A stretch of DNA of 44,531 nt from Roseomonas sp. (GTDB lineage: Bacteria > Pseudomonadota > Alphaproteobacteria > Acetobacterales > Acetobacteraceae): the NCBI GenBank assembly GCA_020249435.1, contig JADCFQ010000034.1:1-44531 (forward strand), in the 5' to 3' direction. The position numbers and the translations under genes were made by a program. This document shows, piece after piece, positions 7,287 through 16,007 of this stretch. Each line of letters begins with the position of its first letter. Position 1 is the stretch's first letter. Below the pieces are notes generated by a model that saw nothing but the letters and a program-made list of their open reading frames with translations, was not told where the DNA came from and did not search any database.

Positions 7287-9944
7287 ATGCCCCCTGCCCA
7301 AGCCCCCTCAGGCCCGATTCCCGAAGCCAGTGGCGCGACGCCCGCCATGGCGCAATGGTTCGCCGCCAAGGCCGCGCATCCGGATGCGCTGGTATTCTTC
7401 CGGATGGGCGATTTCTACGAGCTGTTCTTCGCCGATGCCGAAGCTGCTGCCGCCGCGCTTGATATCGCGCTTTCTTTCAGGGGGGAGCATCGTGGCCAGA
7501 AGGTCGCCATGTGCGGCGTGCCAGCCCATGCGCATGAAAGCTATCTCGCACGCCTGATCCGGCAGGGTTTCCGCGTTGCCATTTGCGATCAGATGGAAAC
7601 GCCGGAACAGGCCAAGGCGCGCAAGGCGCCCACCATCCGGCGCGATATCACGCGGCTGGTCACCGCCGGCACGGTGACGGAAGAAACCTTGCTTGAAGCG
7701 GCGCGTCCGGCCTGGCTTTTGGCGCTGGCGCCTTCGGAAGATCGGGTGGGCGCCGCCTGGCTGGATGTCTCGACCGGCGCCTTTGGCACGGAAACCCTGC
7801 CGCGCGCGGATATCCAGGCGCTGCTCGCGCGGCTCGAGCCCGCCGAAATCCTGGCCCCGGAAGGCGTATTCGAAGGCGAAGTGGCGGCGCGCATCACCCC
7901 GCTTGACCCGCCCCGCGATGCCGCGCGGCGCCTGGCTGAGGCTTTCGATGTCTCCACCCTGGATGGGTTTGGCAGTTTCAGCGCCGAGGAACTCGCCGCC
8001 GCAGCCATGGCCTTGGAGTATGTGCGGGCCACCCAGGCGGGCGCCTTGCCGCGCTTGGCGCCGCCGAGCCCCATGGGTGGGCGCGGGCTGTTGCAGATGG
8101 ATGCCGCGACGCGGCGCAGCCTTGAAATCCTGAAAAGCGAAAGGGGGGAGGCACGCCATTCCCTGCTCGCCGCCGTGGATCGCTCTGTCACCGCTGCCGG
8201 TGCGCGGGAATTGGCGGCACGCTTGGCCTCGCCTTTGGCGGAAGCCGCACCAATCCTGGCGCGGCATGAGGCGGTGGGCTGGATGCTCGCGGCAGCTTCC
8301 GAACGCGCCGCGCTGAGGGCCGCGCTGAAGGGCTCGCCGGATATGGCGCGGGCGCTGGCGCGGCTATCGCTTGATCGTTTCGCGCCGCGCGACCTGGCCG
8401 CGATCCGCGATGGGCTCGCGCGGGCTGAGGCGATGGCGGCGGCGCTTGATGCCGCGGGCGGGCTGCAACCCGCGCTGATTGAAGCCGCGCGCGGCGCGCT
8501 GGTGCCGGAAGCCTCACCGCAGGCGGAATTGCAGCGCGCTTTGGCCGAAACCCTGCCGGCGCGGCTGGAAGATGGCGGGCTGATCGCCGCTGGCTATGAC
8601 GGCGAATTGGATGCGCTCAGGCGATTGCGCGATGGCGGGCGGGATCAGATTGCGGCGCTGCAATTGGATCTGGCCCAGGCCTGGGGCGTCGCGGCTTTGC
8701 GTATCCGCCATCATCAGCAATTCGGCTTTCTTGCGGAAATGCCCTTGGCTGCCGGCGAAAAGTTGCTCCGCGCCGCCATCGCGGAAGGCCCCAATTGCCC
8801 CATCCATCGCCAGACCATGTCGAGTGCCATGCGCTTTACCTGCCCGGCGCTGGCCGAGCTTGACCGCAAGGTGGCGGAAGCGGGCGATCAGGCCGCGCGC
8901 CGTGAAAAAATGGTCGCGCAGCATTTGCGCAAGCTCTGCCTGAATGCCGCGCCCGGCATCGCCGCGGCAGCAGCGGCGATGGCGGAATTGGATGTGCATG
9001 CCGCCGCCGCTGAATTGGCCGCAGGCGGTGGCTGGTGCAGGCCGGAAATCACACAAAAGCCGGATTTCGCCATCAAGGCCGGGCGGCATCCGGTGGTAGA
9101 AGCCGCCCTTGCCCGCGCGCGCGGCCCGGCCTTTGTGCCGAATGATTGTGACCTTTCGGCGGGGCAGCGGCTTTGCTTGCTGACCGGACCCAATATGGCC
9201 GGCAAATCCACTTACCTGAGGCAAAACGCGCTGTTTGTGATTTTGGCCCAAGCCGGGCTGTTCCTGCCCGCCGAAGCCGCGCGGCTTGGCCTGGTGGATC
9301 GGCTTTTCTCCCGCGTGGGTGCAGCGGATGACATTGCCGGCGGGCGGTCCACCTTCATGGTCGAAATGGCCGAAACGGCGGCGATATTGAATCAGGCCAG
9401 CGCGCAATCCCTGGTGGTGCTGGATGAGGTCGGGCGCGGCACCGCCACCTGGGATGGGCTGGCGATTGCCTGGTCAGTGCTGGAAGCGCTCCATGACCGC
9501 ATCCGCTGCCGTACCATCTTCGCCACGCATTTCCATGAATTGACGTCACTGGCCGCGAAGTTGCCGGAACTGACGCTGGCGACCATGCAGGTGCGCGAAT
9601 GGCGCGGGCAGGTGATTTTCCGCCACAGCGTGGGCCCCGGTGCCGCCGAGAAATCCTGGGGCCTGCATGTGGCGAAGCTCGCTGGCGTCCCGCGTGAAGT
9701 GCTGCGCCGGGCTGAGGCTGTGCTGGCCTCGCTTGAAGCCCGTGCCAAGGGGCTTGATCCCCTGGCGGAAGAATTACCGCTTTTCGCGCGCCCCGGCCCT
9801 GCCGCCGCGCCATCCCATCCCGCTTTGGACGCGCTTGCAGGGCTTGATCCCGATACACTCAGCCCGCGAGAAGCGCAGGAGTTTCTCTACCGAATAAAAT
9901 CGCTTTTGGAGACTGTCACAGCGCCGCCGGACACGATAATGTGA
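7287..9944 (+). CDS. mutS: DNA mismatch repair protein MutS
   Basis: MutS recognises base mismatches and small loops and recruits MutL. The 885 residues show the whole architecture. The mismatch-binding domain has the F-Y-E wedge (F43, Y44, E45 in MGDFYELFF). Connector, lever and clamp domains follow. The ABC-type ATPase has Walker A GPNMAGKST near residue 633 and Walker B plus signature VVLDEVGRGT near 708, followed by FATHFHELTSL. The ATG at 7287 gives an N-terminal tail of about 20 Pro/Ala-rich residues before the conserved domain, common in this group. The TGA overlaps the GTG start of glnD. A MutS-GlnD pairing is common in Rhodospirillales-type genomes. Confidence 0.97.
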   Translation: MPPAQAPSGPIPEASGATPAMAQWFAAKAAHPDALVFFRMGDFYELFFADAEAAAAALDIALSFRGEHRGQKVAMCGVPAHAHESYLARLIRQGFRVAICDQMETPEQAKARKAPTIRRDITRLVTAGTVTEETLLEAARPAWLLALAPSEDRVGAAWLDVSTGAFGTETLPRADIQALLARLEPAEILAPEGVFEGEVAARITPLDPPRDAARRLAEAFDVSTLDGFGSFSAEELAAAAMALEYVRATQAGALPRLAPPSPMGGRGLLQMDAATRRSLEILKSERGEARHSLLAAVDRSVTAAGARELAARLASPLAEAAPILARHEAVGWMLAAASERAALRAALKGSPDMARALARLSLDRFAPRDLAAIRDGLARAEAMAAALDAAGGLQPALIEAARGALVPEASPQAELQRALAETLPARLEDGGLIAAGYDGELDALRRLRDGGRDQIAALQLDLAQAWGVAALRIRHHQQFGFLAEMPLAAGEKLLRAAIAEGPNCPIHRQTMSSAMRFTCPALAELDRKVAEAGDQAARREKMVAQHLRKLCLNAAPGIAAAAAAMAELDVHAAAAELAAGGGWCRPEITQKPDFAIKAGRHPVVEAALARARGPAFVPNDCDLSAGQRLCLLTGPNMAGKSTYLRQNALFVILAQAGLFLPAEAARLGLVDRLFSRVGAADDIAGGRSTFMVEMAETAAILNQASAQSLVVLDEVGRGTATWDGLAIAWSVLEALHDRIRCRTIFATHFHELTSLAAKLPELTLATMQVREWRGQVIFRHSVGPGAAEKSWGLHVAKLAGVPREVLRRAEAVLASLEARAKGLDPLAEELPLFARPGPAAAPSHPALDALAGLDPDTLSPREAQEFLYRIKSLLETVTAPPDTIM

Positions 9945-12745
9945 CAGTAATGAGTCTGACCCAGGCATCCTCCGAAATCGCCCCTGCGCCGCATCGGCGC
10001 GGGGCCAAGCCTCCTGGTATTGTTTCCGAACAGCCCTTGGTGCTGGTGGATTTGCTGGCGGAATTGCTTCCGGAAGGGCAGCCCATTCCGCGCGATGCGG
10101 CGCTGGCGCTGCTTCGGCGACATTTGGGGCGCATTCAGGCGCGCGTGCAGGAAGCCTTTGAAGCGCGCGAATTATCGGGCTTGGCTGCTGCGCGCTGGTT
10201 GGCAGCGCTCACTGATACGCTGATGGCTGGCATTCATCGCTACACCGAAGCGCTGCATCCGCCCGATCGTGGCGAGAAATCCCATGCCTTGGTGGCGACC
10301 GGTGGTTATGGCCGTGGCGTGCTTGCACCCTTTTCCGATATTGATCTTTTGTTCCTGACCGATAACAGCATGGGCGCGCGCGGCAGGAAGGCAGTGGAGT
10401 TTATGCTCTATTTGCTTTGGGATCTTGGGCTGAAGGTTGGGCATGCGACGCGGTCCCGCAGCGAATGCTTGCAGGAAGCGAAACGCGACGCGACGGTGAT
10501 GACCGCGCTTTTGGATGCGCGGCTGGTCGCGGGCGATCCAGCGATTTTCGCTCGCTTTGATGAGGCGTTTCGCGCTGCGCGTGCGCGGACTGGGCTGAAA
10601 CCCTTTCTGGAAGCGAAGCTTGCCGAAAGGCAGAAGCGCCATCGCCGCTATGGTGACAGCCCCTATGTGGTCGAGCCGCATGTCAAGGAAGGACGCGGGG
10701 CGCTGCGTGATTTGCAAACGCTGTATTGGCTGGCGCGTTATGCCTTCAATGTGCAGCGCATGCCGGAACTGGTCGGGCCGGATAGCCCAGGCGGCGGTTT
10801 GCTGACGGCGAATGAAGCGCGTGCCATTCGGCGCGCCTGGGATTTCTTGTGGACAGTGCGCTTTCATTTGCACCTGGTCACGGGCCGCGCGGAAGAACGC
10901 CTGACGTTTGATTTGCAGCCGGTGGTGGGCGCGCGCATGGGCTATACGCGGCGCGGGCTTCAGGATGGCGTTGAACGCTTCATGAAGCATTTCTTCCTGA
11001 CTGTGCGCGATGTGGCGCGTTTCACGCGCATTCTGGAACCGGCCATCATGCGCGCCGCGCTTGGCCGCCCTGCCGTCATGCCTGCACCAGACAAGGCTTT
11101 GACTGAAGCGGGCTTTGGCCTGGCCGATGGCAAGATCATTGCGGCACCGGGTTTTGATTTCACCGTTGAACCGGTGCTGATGCTGCGTATCTTCCGCCTT
11201 GCGCGGGATAGGGGATTGGATATCCACCCCCTCGCCTTCCGCGCCATTATTCGCCATGCGCGGCACCTCGCGCGGCTGCGTGGCGATCCGGCGGCGAGTG
11301 CGGAATTCCTTGATATCCTGTCGGGCAAGGACCCGCATATTTGGCTGCGCATGTTGAACGAAGCCGGGTTGATCGCGGCACTTTTGCCCGATTGGCAGCG
11401 CGTTGTCGGGCTGATGCAATTCGACACCTATCACGTGTTCACGGTGGATGAGCATACCATCGAAGCCATTGGCGTTTTGGGCGCGATGGAACGGGGTGAG
11501 CTCACGGAAATCGCCCCGGTAGCGAGTGAATTGATCGGTCAGGTGCAATCTCGCCGCGCGCTTTATGTCGCGATGCTGTTGCATGATGCGGCAAAGGGGC
11601 GCGGCGGTGATCATTCCGAATTGGGTGCGGAATTGGCGTTGCATGTCTGCCCGGCCCTTGGCCTGACACCTGAGGAGACGGAGACGGTTTCCTGGCTGGT
11701 GCTGCATCATTTGCTGATCAGCGAAACCGCCTTCCGTCGCGATATCGAAGACCCCAAGACGATTCTGGATATTGCCGAGATTGTGCAAAGCCCGGAACGC
11801 CTCAGGCTGCTCTTGGTGCTGACGGTTGCCGATATGCGCGCGGTCAGCGCCAAGGTCTGGAATGGCTGGAAAGCAACGCTGCTGCGCGAACTTTACTGGC
11901 GCGTCGCGGAAGTGCTGGCGGGGGGTCTTTCCGTGCCGGAACGCGATGTGCGCGTGGCCCGCGCCAAGGATGCGGCGGCCAAGCTTCTGGCTGGGCATTC
12001 GCGTGCTGCAGTGGATCATTACCTTGGCCTTGGTTATCCAGGCTATTGGCTTTCCTTTGATCCTGAGACCCATGCGCGCCATGCGGCGATGATCGAGGAA
12101 GCGCGCGCCACCAAGGCGCCGCTGACGGTGCAGACACGGGTCTTGGAAAACCGTGCGGTCACGGAAGTGACGGTTTATTGCACTGACCATCCCGGCCTTT
12201 TCAGCAAAATCGCCGGCGCCTTGGCGGTGGCGGGGGCGAGCATTGTTGACGCGCGCATCCATACCATGACGGATGGCATGGCGCTCGATACCTTCTGGGT
12301 GCAGGATTATCAGGGAGGCGCCCTGGATGCGCCGCATCGCCTGGCGCGGCTTTCTGTCCTGGTGGAGCAGGCACTTTCGGGGCGCCTCAGGCTTCGTGAT
12401 GAAATCCGCAAGCTGAAACGCGAACCAGCCCGGCTGCGCGCCGTGACGGTGCCACCGCGCGTCGTGATCGATAATCACGCTTCCAATACGCATACCGTCA
12501 TTGAGGTGAATGGACGCGACCGCCCGGGGCTATTGCATGATGTGACCGCAGCCATGAGCGATCAGGGCATGCAGATCGCTTCCGCCCACATCACCACCTA
12601 TGGCGTGCGCGCGATTGACGTGTTTTACGTGAAGGATGTTTTCGGCCTGAAGGTTGAAAATGAACGCAAGCTGACCGGGCTCCGCGCCGCGCTGGAAAAA
12701 GCGCTGGTGCCGCCGGAGGTGGATACCAAGGCGGCAGCGGGATGA
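9941..12745 (+). CDS. glnD: Bifunctional PII uridylyltransferase/uridylyl-removing enzyme GlnD
   Basis: GlnD senses glutamine and adds or removes UMP on PII proteins, setting nitrogen assimilation. The 934 residues carry a nucleotidyltransferase domain (ATGGYGRGVLAPFSDIDLL near residues 118-138) and a PII-uridylyltransferase linker. They also carry an HD hydrolase domain (LLHDAAKGRGGDHSELG near 546) and two C-terminal ACT domains (TDHPGLFSKIAGAL near 747 and GRDRPGLLHDVTAAM near 857) that bind glutamine. The GTG at 9941 overlaps the mutS stop (GTGA). An ATG three codons later (9950) is equally possible, as no clear Shine-Dalgarno discriminates. The 3' end overlaps the DUF962 gene by four bases. 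Confidence 0.96.
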   Translation: MTVMSLTQASSEIAPAPHRRGAKPPGIVSEQPLVLVDLLAELLPEGQPIPRDAALALLRRHLGRIQARVQEAFEARELSGLAAARWLAALTDTLMAGIHRYTEALHPPDRGEKSHALVATGGYGRGVLAPFSDIDLLFLTDNSMGARGRKAVEFMLYLLWDLGLKVGHATRSRSECLQEAKRDATVMTALLDARLVAGDPAIFARFDEAFRAARARTGLKPFLEAKLAERQKRHRRYGDSPYVVEPHVKEGRGALRDLQTLYWLARYAFNVQRMPELVGPDSPGGGLLTANEARAIRRAWDFLWTVRFHLHLVTGRAEERLTFDLQPVVGARMGYTRRGLQDGVERFMKHFFLTVRDVARFTRILEPAIMRAALGRPAVMPAPDKALTEAGFGLADGKIIAAPGFDFTVEPVLMLRIFRLARDRGLDIHPLAFRAIIRHARHLARLRGDPAASAEFLDILSGKDPHIWLRMLNEAGLIAALLPDWQRVVGLMQFDTYHVFTVDEHTIEAIGVLGAMERGELTEIAPVASELIGQVQSRRALYVAMLLHDAAKGRGGDHSELGAELALHVCPALGLTPEETETVSWLVLHHLLISETAFRRDIEDPKTILDIAEIVQSPERLRLLLVLTVADMRAVSAKVWNGWKATLLRELYWRVAEVLAGGLSVPERDVRVARAKDAAAKLLAGHSRAAVDHYLGLGYPGYWLSFDPETHARHAAMIEEARATKAPLTVQTRVLENRAVTEVTVYCTDHPGLFSKIAGALAVAGASIVDARIHTMTDGMALDTFWVQDYQGGALDAPHRLARLSVLVEQALSGRLRLRDEIRKLKREPARLRAVTVPPRVVIDNHASNTHTVIEVNGRDRPGLLHDVTAAMSDQGMQIASAHITTYGVRAIDVFYVKDVFGLKVENERKLTGLRAALEKALVPPEVDTKAAAG

Positions 12746-13071
12746 GCGAGGGCTTCAAAAGCTTCGCGGAATTCTGGCCCTATTATTTGCGTGAGCACGC
12801 CAAGCCCGTAACGCGCGCACTGCATTTCACCGGCACAGGTGCGGGGCTTTTGCTGTTCATGTTCGGCCTGACTTCAGGCAATTACTGGCTTCTGCTGGTG
12901 GCGCTGATTTGCGGCTATGGCCCTGCCTGGATTGGGCATTACTTTATCGAGAAAAACCGCCCCGCCACCTTCCGCCATCCGCTTTGGTCGCTGATCGCGG
13001 ATTTTCGCATGTTCTTCTTTTTCATCACCGGGCGGCTTGGCAATGAGCTTCGCCGCCACGGCGTTGGTTGA
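12742..13071 (+). CDS. DUF962/Mpo1-like small membrane protein
   Basis: This 109-residue protein belongs to the DUF962 family, whose yeast member Mpo1 is a dioxygenase acting on 2-hydroxy fatty acids. Visible features are FAEFWPYYLREHAKPVTR at the start, LHFTGT, two hydrophobic helices (about residues 35-50 and 50-65), and GHYFIEKNRPATFRHP. The conserved histidines (H19 region, ALH, GHY and RHP) could bind iron as proposed for Mpo1. It starts with the ATG of an ATGA overlap with glnD, so translation is probably coupled. Its bacterial role is not established, and coupling to glnD does not by itself imply a nitrogen function. Confidence 0.8.
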   Translation: MSEGFKSFAEFWPYYLREHAKPVTRALHFTGTGAGLLLFMFGLTSGNYWLLLVALICGYGPAWIGHYFIEKNRPATFRHPLWSLIADFRMFFFFITGRLGNELRRHGVG

Positions 13072-13162
13072 CGACCACACACCGCATCAGGCGCGAATGC
13101 CCTATATGCTGCTGCGCAAAGGCAAGGCCGCGCTGAAGCGCAGCCTCTGCGTGGTTCTGACC

Positions 13163-13366
13163 CTACAGCGCCTTCAGATTGATCGCCGTAGGCTTGCCGC
13201 GTTCCTCGGCGACCTCAAAGGCGACCTTCTGGTTGTCCTTAAGCCCCTGCATGCCCGCCTTCTGCACGGCGGTGATGTGCACAAACACATCCTTGCCGCC
13301 ACCATCCGGCAGGATGAAGCCGAAGCCCTTGGTGGCATTGAACCATTTCACGGTGCCATTCGGCAT
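13163..13366 (-). CDS. cspA: Cold-shock-domain protein (CspA family)
   Basis: This 67-residue OB-fold nucleic-acid chaperone binds single-stranded RNA or DNA. Both RNA-binding motifs are intact: KGFGFI (RNP1, about residues 13-18) and VFVHI (RNP2, about 27-31), preceded by GTVKWFNATKG. The ATG at 13366 is preceded by AAAAGGGG as ribosome-binding site. Upstream, 13387-13405 can form a small hairpin (GCGGC/GCCGC) beside a TATAAG box, but no full promoter is convincing. The upstream CoA-transferase gene is on the same strand, about 60-85 nt away depending on which of its stop codons is used. Confidence 0.96.
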   Translation of the reverse strand: MPNGTVKWFNATKGFGFILPDGGGKDVFVHITAVQKAGMQGLKDNQKVAFEVAEERGKPTAINLKAL

Positions 13367-13426
13367 GACGCGCCCCTTTTCTTATAGCGGCAGATGCCCC
13401 GCCGCTTCGCCAAAATCCCACGAAAA

Positions 13427-14602
13427 TCAGACAATTTTCGCTGGGGCTGCGTCAAGCTTTTTGCGCAAGCCAGGCGCGAATTTCCGCATTATGCTCGCCC
13501 AGATCAGGGGCACGGCGGGTAATGCGCGCGGGTGTGGCTTCCAGCCGCAAGGGTGAAGCCAAATGCTGGATCGGGGGCCCCGTTCGGGGTCCGCAAAACT
13601 GCTGACCAGGCCCCGCGCCTGGCCCTGCGGATGAGCCAGGGCTTCATCATAGGACAGTACCGGCTCGGACGGGATGCCGGCCTTGCCGAGCGCGGCCAGC
13701 CATTCGGCACTGGGGCGGGTTGCCAGAATTTCCTGCAAAATCGCGATCAGCGCGTTGTTATTGGCCACGCGATCCGCATTGGTCTTGAAGCGCGGATCGC
13801 CCGCCAATTCCGGCCGGCTGATGACACCACAGAGCGCCTGCCAGAATTTCTCCTTGGAAGCACCGAGCGTGATGTAGCCATCGGCGGTCTGAAATACGCG
13901 ATAAGGCGCTGATCCGCGATGCAATTGCCCAAGCCGCGAAGGGCGCGTGCCATGGGCGAAAACATGCGCGGCCTCATAAACGCCAAGCGCGACGCCCGCT
14001 TCAAACAGGGATTGATCAATCCGCTGGCCCTGCCCGGTTTTCTCGCGCGCCTGCAAGGCGGCGAGCACTGAAAGGGCCGAAAACATCCCCGCCGTGACAT
14101 CGGTAATGGCGATCGGCAGGCGATAGGGTTCGCCATCGGGCGGGCCATTGCCGGCCATGAGGCCCGACATGCCCTGCGCCATCATATCCAACCCGCCATG
14201 ATCCGCCCAAGGCCCGGTCTGGCCGAAACCCGAAATCGCGCACCAGATCAGGCGCGGATTGGCCGCGCTTAATGCCTCCCACCCCAAGCCGAGGCGCGCC
14301 AGCGTGCCGGGGCGGAAATTTTCCACCAGCACATCGGCGCGAAGCGCCAATTGGCGCACCAGTTCGATATCCTCAGGCTGTTTCAGATCGGCGGTGATGC
14401 TGCGCTTATTGCGGTTCCAAACGGCGAAGGGCTGGCTCCGCCCTTCCACAAAGGGCGGCATGCGCCGCGCGTCATCGCCACCATCGGGGCGTTCCACCTT
14501 GATGACATCAGCGCCCAGATCGCCCAGCAGCATGGTGCAATAGGGGCCAGAGAGAAAATTCGTGAGGTCCAGAACAATCAGCCCATCCAGCGCAGCGGTC
14601 AC
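13427..14602 (-). CDS. CaiB/BaiF-family CoA transferase (family III) with a probable one-base frameshift near the 3' end
   Basis: Family III CoA transferases move CoA between carboxylic acids. The start is the GTG at 14602, overlapping the tautomerase stop (GTGA). The N-terminus VLDLTNFLSGPYCTMLLGDL and VLVENFRPGTL are classic, and the catalytic Asp is D139 in GGLDMMAQGMSGLM. After residue about 341 (DPERGP) the open frame stops looking like the family. The adjacent frame continues with IQHLASPLRLEATPARI and APDLGEHNAEIRAWL and ends at 13452, exactly the expected C-terminus. One extra C in the C-run on the coding strand (plus-strand G-run at 13573-13577) would restore a 383-residue protein. 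As it stands the product is 391 residues with an aberrant tail. It may be a sequencing error or a real slippage mutation. Confidence 0.88.
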   Translation of the reverse strand: MTAALDGLIVLDLTNFLSGPYCTMLLGDLGADVIKVERPDGGDDARRMPPFVEGRSQPFAVWNRNKRSITADLKQPEDIELVRQLALRADVLVENFRPGTLARLGLGWEALSAANPRLIWCAISGFGQTGPWADHGGLDMMAQGMSGLMAGNGPPDGEPYRLPIAITDVTAGMFSALSVLAALQAREKTGQGQRIDQSLFEAGVALGVYEAAHVFAHGTRPSRLGQLHRGSAPYRVFQTADGYITLGASKEKFWQALCGVISRPELAGDPRFKTNADRVANNNALIAILQEILATRPSAEWLAALGKAGIPSEPVLSYDEALAHPQGQARGLVSSFADPERGPRSSIWLHPCGWKPHPRALPAVPLIWASIMRKFAPGLRKKLDAAPAKIV

Positions 14603-14841
14603 GATGTTGTCTCTCCATATTGTTCCGTGGTCGCGACGCGCCGGCGCCGCAGTTCTGAGGCGGTGACGCCGCCCTGGCCCCAATTATCCGGATCAAGTTC
14701 TTCAATCAGCACAACAACATCCTCGGCGCGCTTGCCAAGCGTTTCCACCAGCAGATCGGTCACGCCGGCGATGAGTTCGGCTTTCTTTTCCGGTGATGTC
14801 GGCGTTGCGCGGCGCGCCAGGGTGATCGTGACCAAGGGCAT
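14599..14841 (-). CDS. 4-oxalocrotonate tautomerase-family protein
   Basis: This 80-residue member of the tautomerase superfamily carries the catalytic Pro2 right after the initiator Met (MPLVTITLARR). It has the beta-alpha-beta unit KAELIAGVTDLLVETLGK followed by VVVLIEELDPDNWG. Such enzymes shift enol/keto double bonds in small carboxylic acids. GGAG lies nine bases before the ATG at 14841. Its stop overlaps the start of the CoA transferase, suggesting a two-gene operon acting on an organic acid. The divergent TctC gene begins 169 nt away and may share the control region. The exact substrate is unknown. Confidence 0.85.
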   Translation of the reverse strand: MPLVTITLARRATPTSPEKKAELIAGVTDLLVETLGKRAEDVVVLIEELDPDNWGQGGVTASELRRRRVATTEQYGETTS

Positions 14842-15010
14842 TATGTGTCACTCCAAAGGACCGGTGTTGGATTTCACCGGGCGGGGAAACCCTCAGCAGC
14901 CAGCGAAACCCTGTCAAGCAGCACAAAGGTCTGGACCTTCGACGCGCATCGGCACAGCATATCGTCGCATTAGCAAAGCGCGGAACAACCGCGCAGGACA
15001 GGAGAGGAAA

Positions 15011-15967
15011 ATGCGCCTTTTTGCCTGCATCATCGGCGTCATCATGGCGCTTGCCGCATACCCCACCCATGCCGCCTGGCCGGAACGACCCATTACCGCG
15101 ATTGTCCCCTTCGCTGCCGGTGGCGGCACCGATGGCGTGGCGCGCATCATGGCTGAACATCTCGGGCGCAATTTGGGCCAGGCGGTGGTGATCGAAAATC
15201 GCGGCGGCGCCAATGGCAATATCGGCGCAGTCGCCGCCGCCCGGGCCAGGCCCGATGGCTACAGCTTCTTCTTCACCACCGGCACGACCCAGGCGATCAA
15301 CCCAGCACTTTATCGCAGCCTGCCCTATGATCCGCTGCGCGATTTCACCCCGGTTGGCCGCATTGGCATCTTTCCGCTGATGCTCGCGGTGCATCCTGGC
15401 GTGAAGGCGCAGAGTATTGCGGAGCTGATCAGCCTGGCGCGTGCTGAACCGGGCAAGCTCAGCTTCGGTCATTGGTCGGCGGTTTACCTCGCCGCCGGTA
15501 AAAGCTTTGTGCGCCAGATTGGGGCCGAGGTGCTGGATGTGCCCTATCGTTCCTCGGCCAATACCATGACGGATCTGGTGGCGGGGCGGATTTCCTTTGC
15601 CATTGTGGACCTCACCATCGGGATTCCCTTGGCGCGCGGGAATGAGGTGCGGCCCCTGGCGGTGACCGGCGCAGCGCGGAGCGCCCTGTTGCCGAACCTG
15701 CCCACACTCCAGGAAGCTGGCCTTGCCGGGTTTGATGTGGCCGCCTGGATGGGGGTTTATGCCCCCGCCAATACCCCGGCCGAGGCGGCGCGCGGCATGG
15801 AAGCCGCCTTGGCGCGGGTGCTGGCGGATCGGGCCGTGGTGGAGCGGCTTTCGGCGCTTGGCTTTGAACCCATGCCCAGCGATGCGGCGGAGCTGGCCCG
15901 CTTCAACGCGGCTGAAATCACCCGCTGGCAGGCGCTGATCACGGCGGCCGAGATCAAGGTCGAGTAG
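15011..15967 (+). CDS. Tripartite tricarboxylate transporter substrate-binding protein (TctC/Bug family), Sec-exported
   Basis: This is a second Bug-type periplasmic carboxylate-binding protein of 318 residues. The ATG at 15011 is preceded by GAGAGGA and gives a normal Sec signal (MRLFACIIGVIMALAAYP, cleavage near THAAW). The mature part begins WPERPITAIVPFAAGGG and contains VVIENRGGANGNIGA and PYRSSANTMTDLVAGRI, the ligand-binding family segments. A long in-frame upstream extension to 14351 was rejected, since it runs antisense through the tautomerase and CoA-transferase genes. It is divergent from those two genes and 40 nt upstream of an FAD-linked dehydrogenase. This suggests a locus for uptake and use of a hydroxy- or keto-acid. 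No TctA/B partner is present. Confidence 0.9.
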   Translation: MRLFACIIGVIMALAAYPTHAAWPERPITAIVPFAAGGGTDGVARIMAEHLGRNLGQAVVIENRGGANGNIGAVAAARARPDGYSFFFTTGTTQAINPALYRSLPYDPLRDFTPVGRIGIFPLMLAVHPGVKAQSIAELISLARAEPGKLSFGHWSAVYLAAGKSFVRQIGAEVLDVPYRSSANTMTDLVAGRISFAIVDLTIGIPLARGNEVRPLAVTGAARSALLPNLPTLQEAGLAGFDVAAWMGVYAPANTPAEAARGMEAALARVLADRAVVERLSALGFEPMPSDAAELARFNAAEITRWQALITAAEIKVE

Positions 15968-16007
15968 AAAAACTTGACCGGACAGGGCAGGGGGGTTTGA
16001 ACGGCTT

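Noticed and set aside
10172-12493. 773-residue open frame antisense to glnD
   Set aside because: It is a shadow of GC-rich codon use. It is low in hydrophobic structure, rich in Arg/His/Gln, and lies wholly opposite a complete glnD.
13082-13162. Short plus-strand frame (MPYMLLRKGKAALKR) in the gap after the DUF962 gene
   Set aside because: It runs on into antisense of cspA, has no ribosome-binding site, and no family resemblance could be seen.
14351-15010. Upstream extension of the second TctC frame
   Set aside because: It runs antisense to the tautomerase and CoA-transferase genes and would bury the signal peptide.
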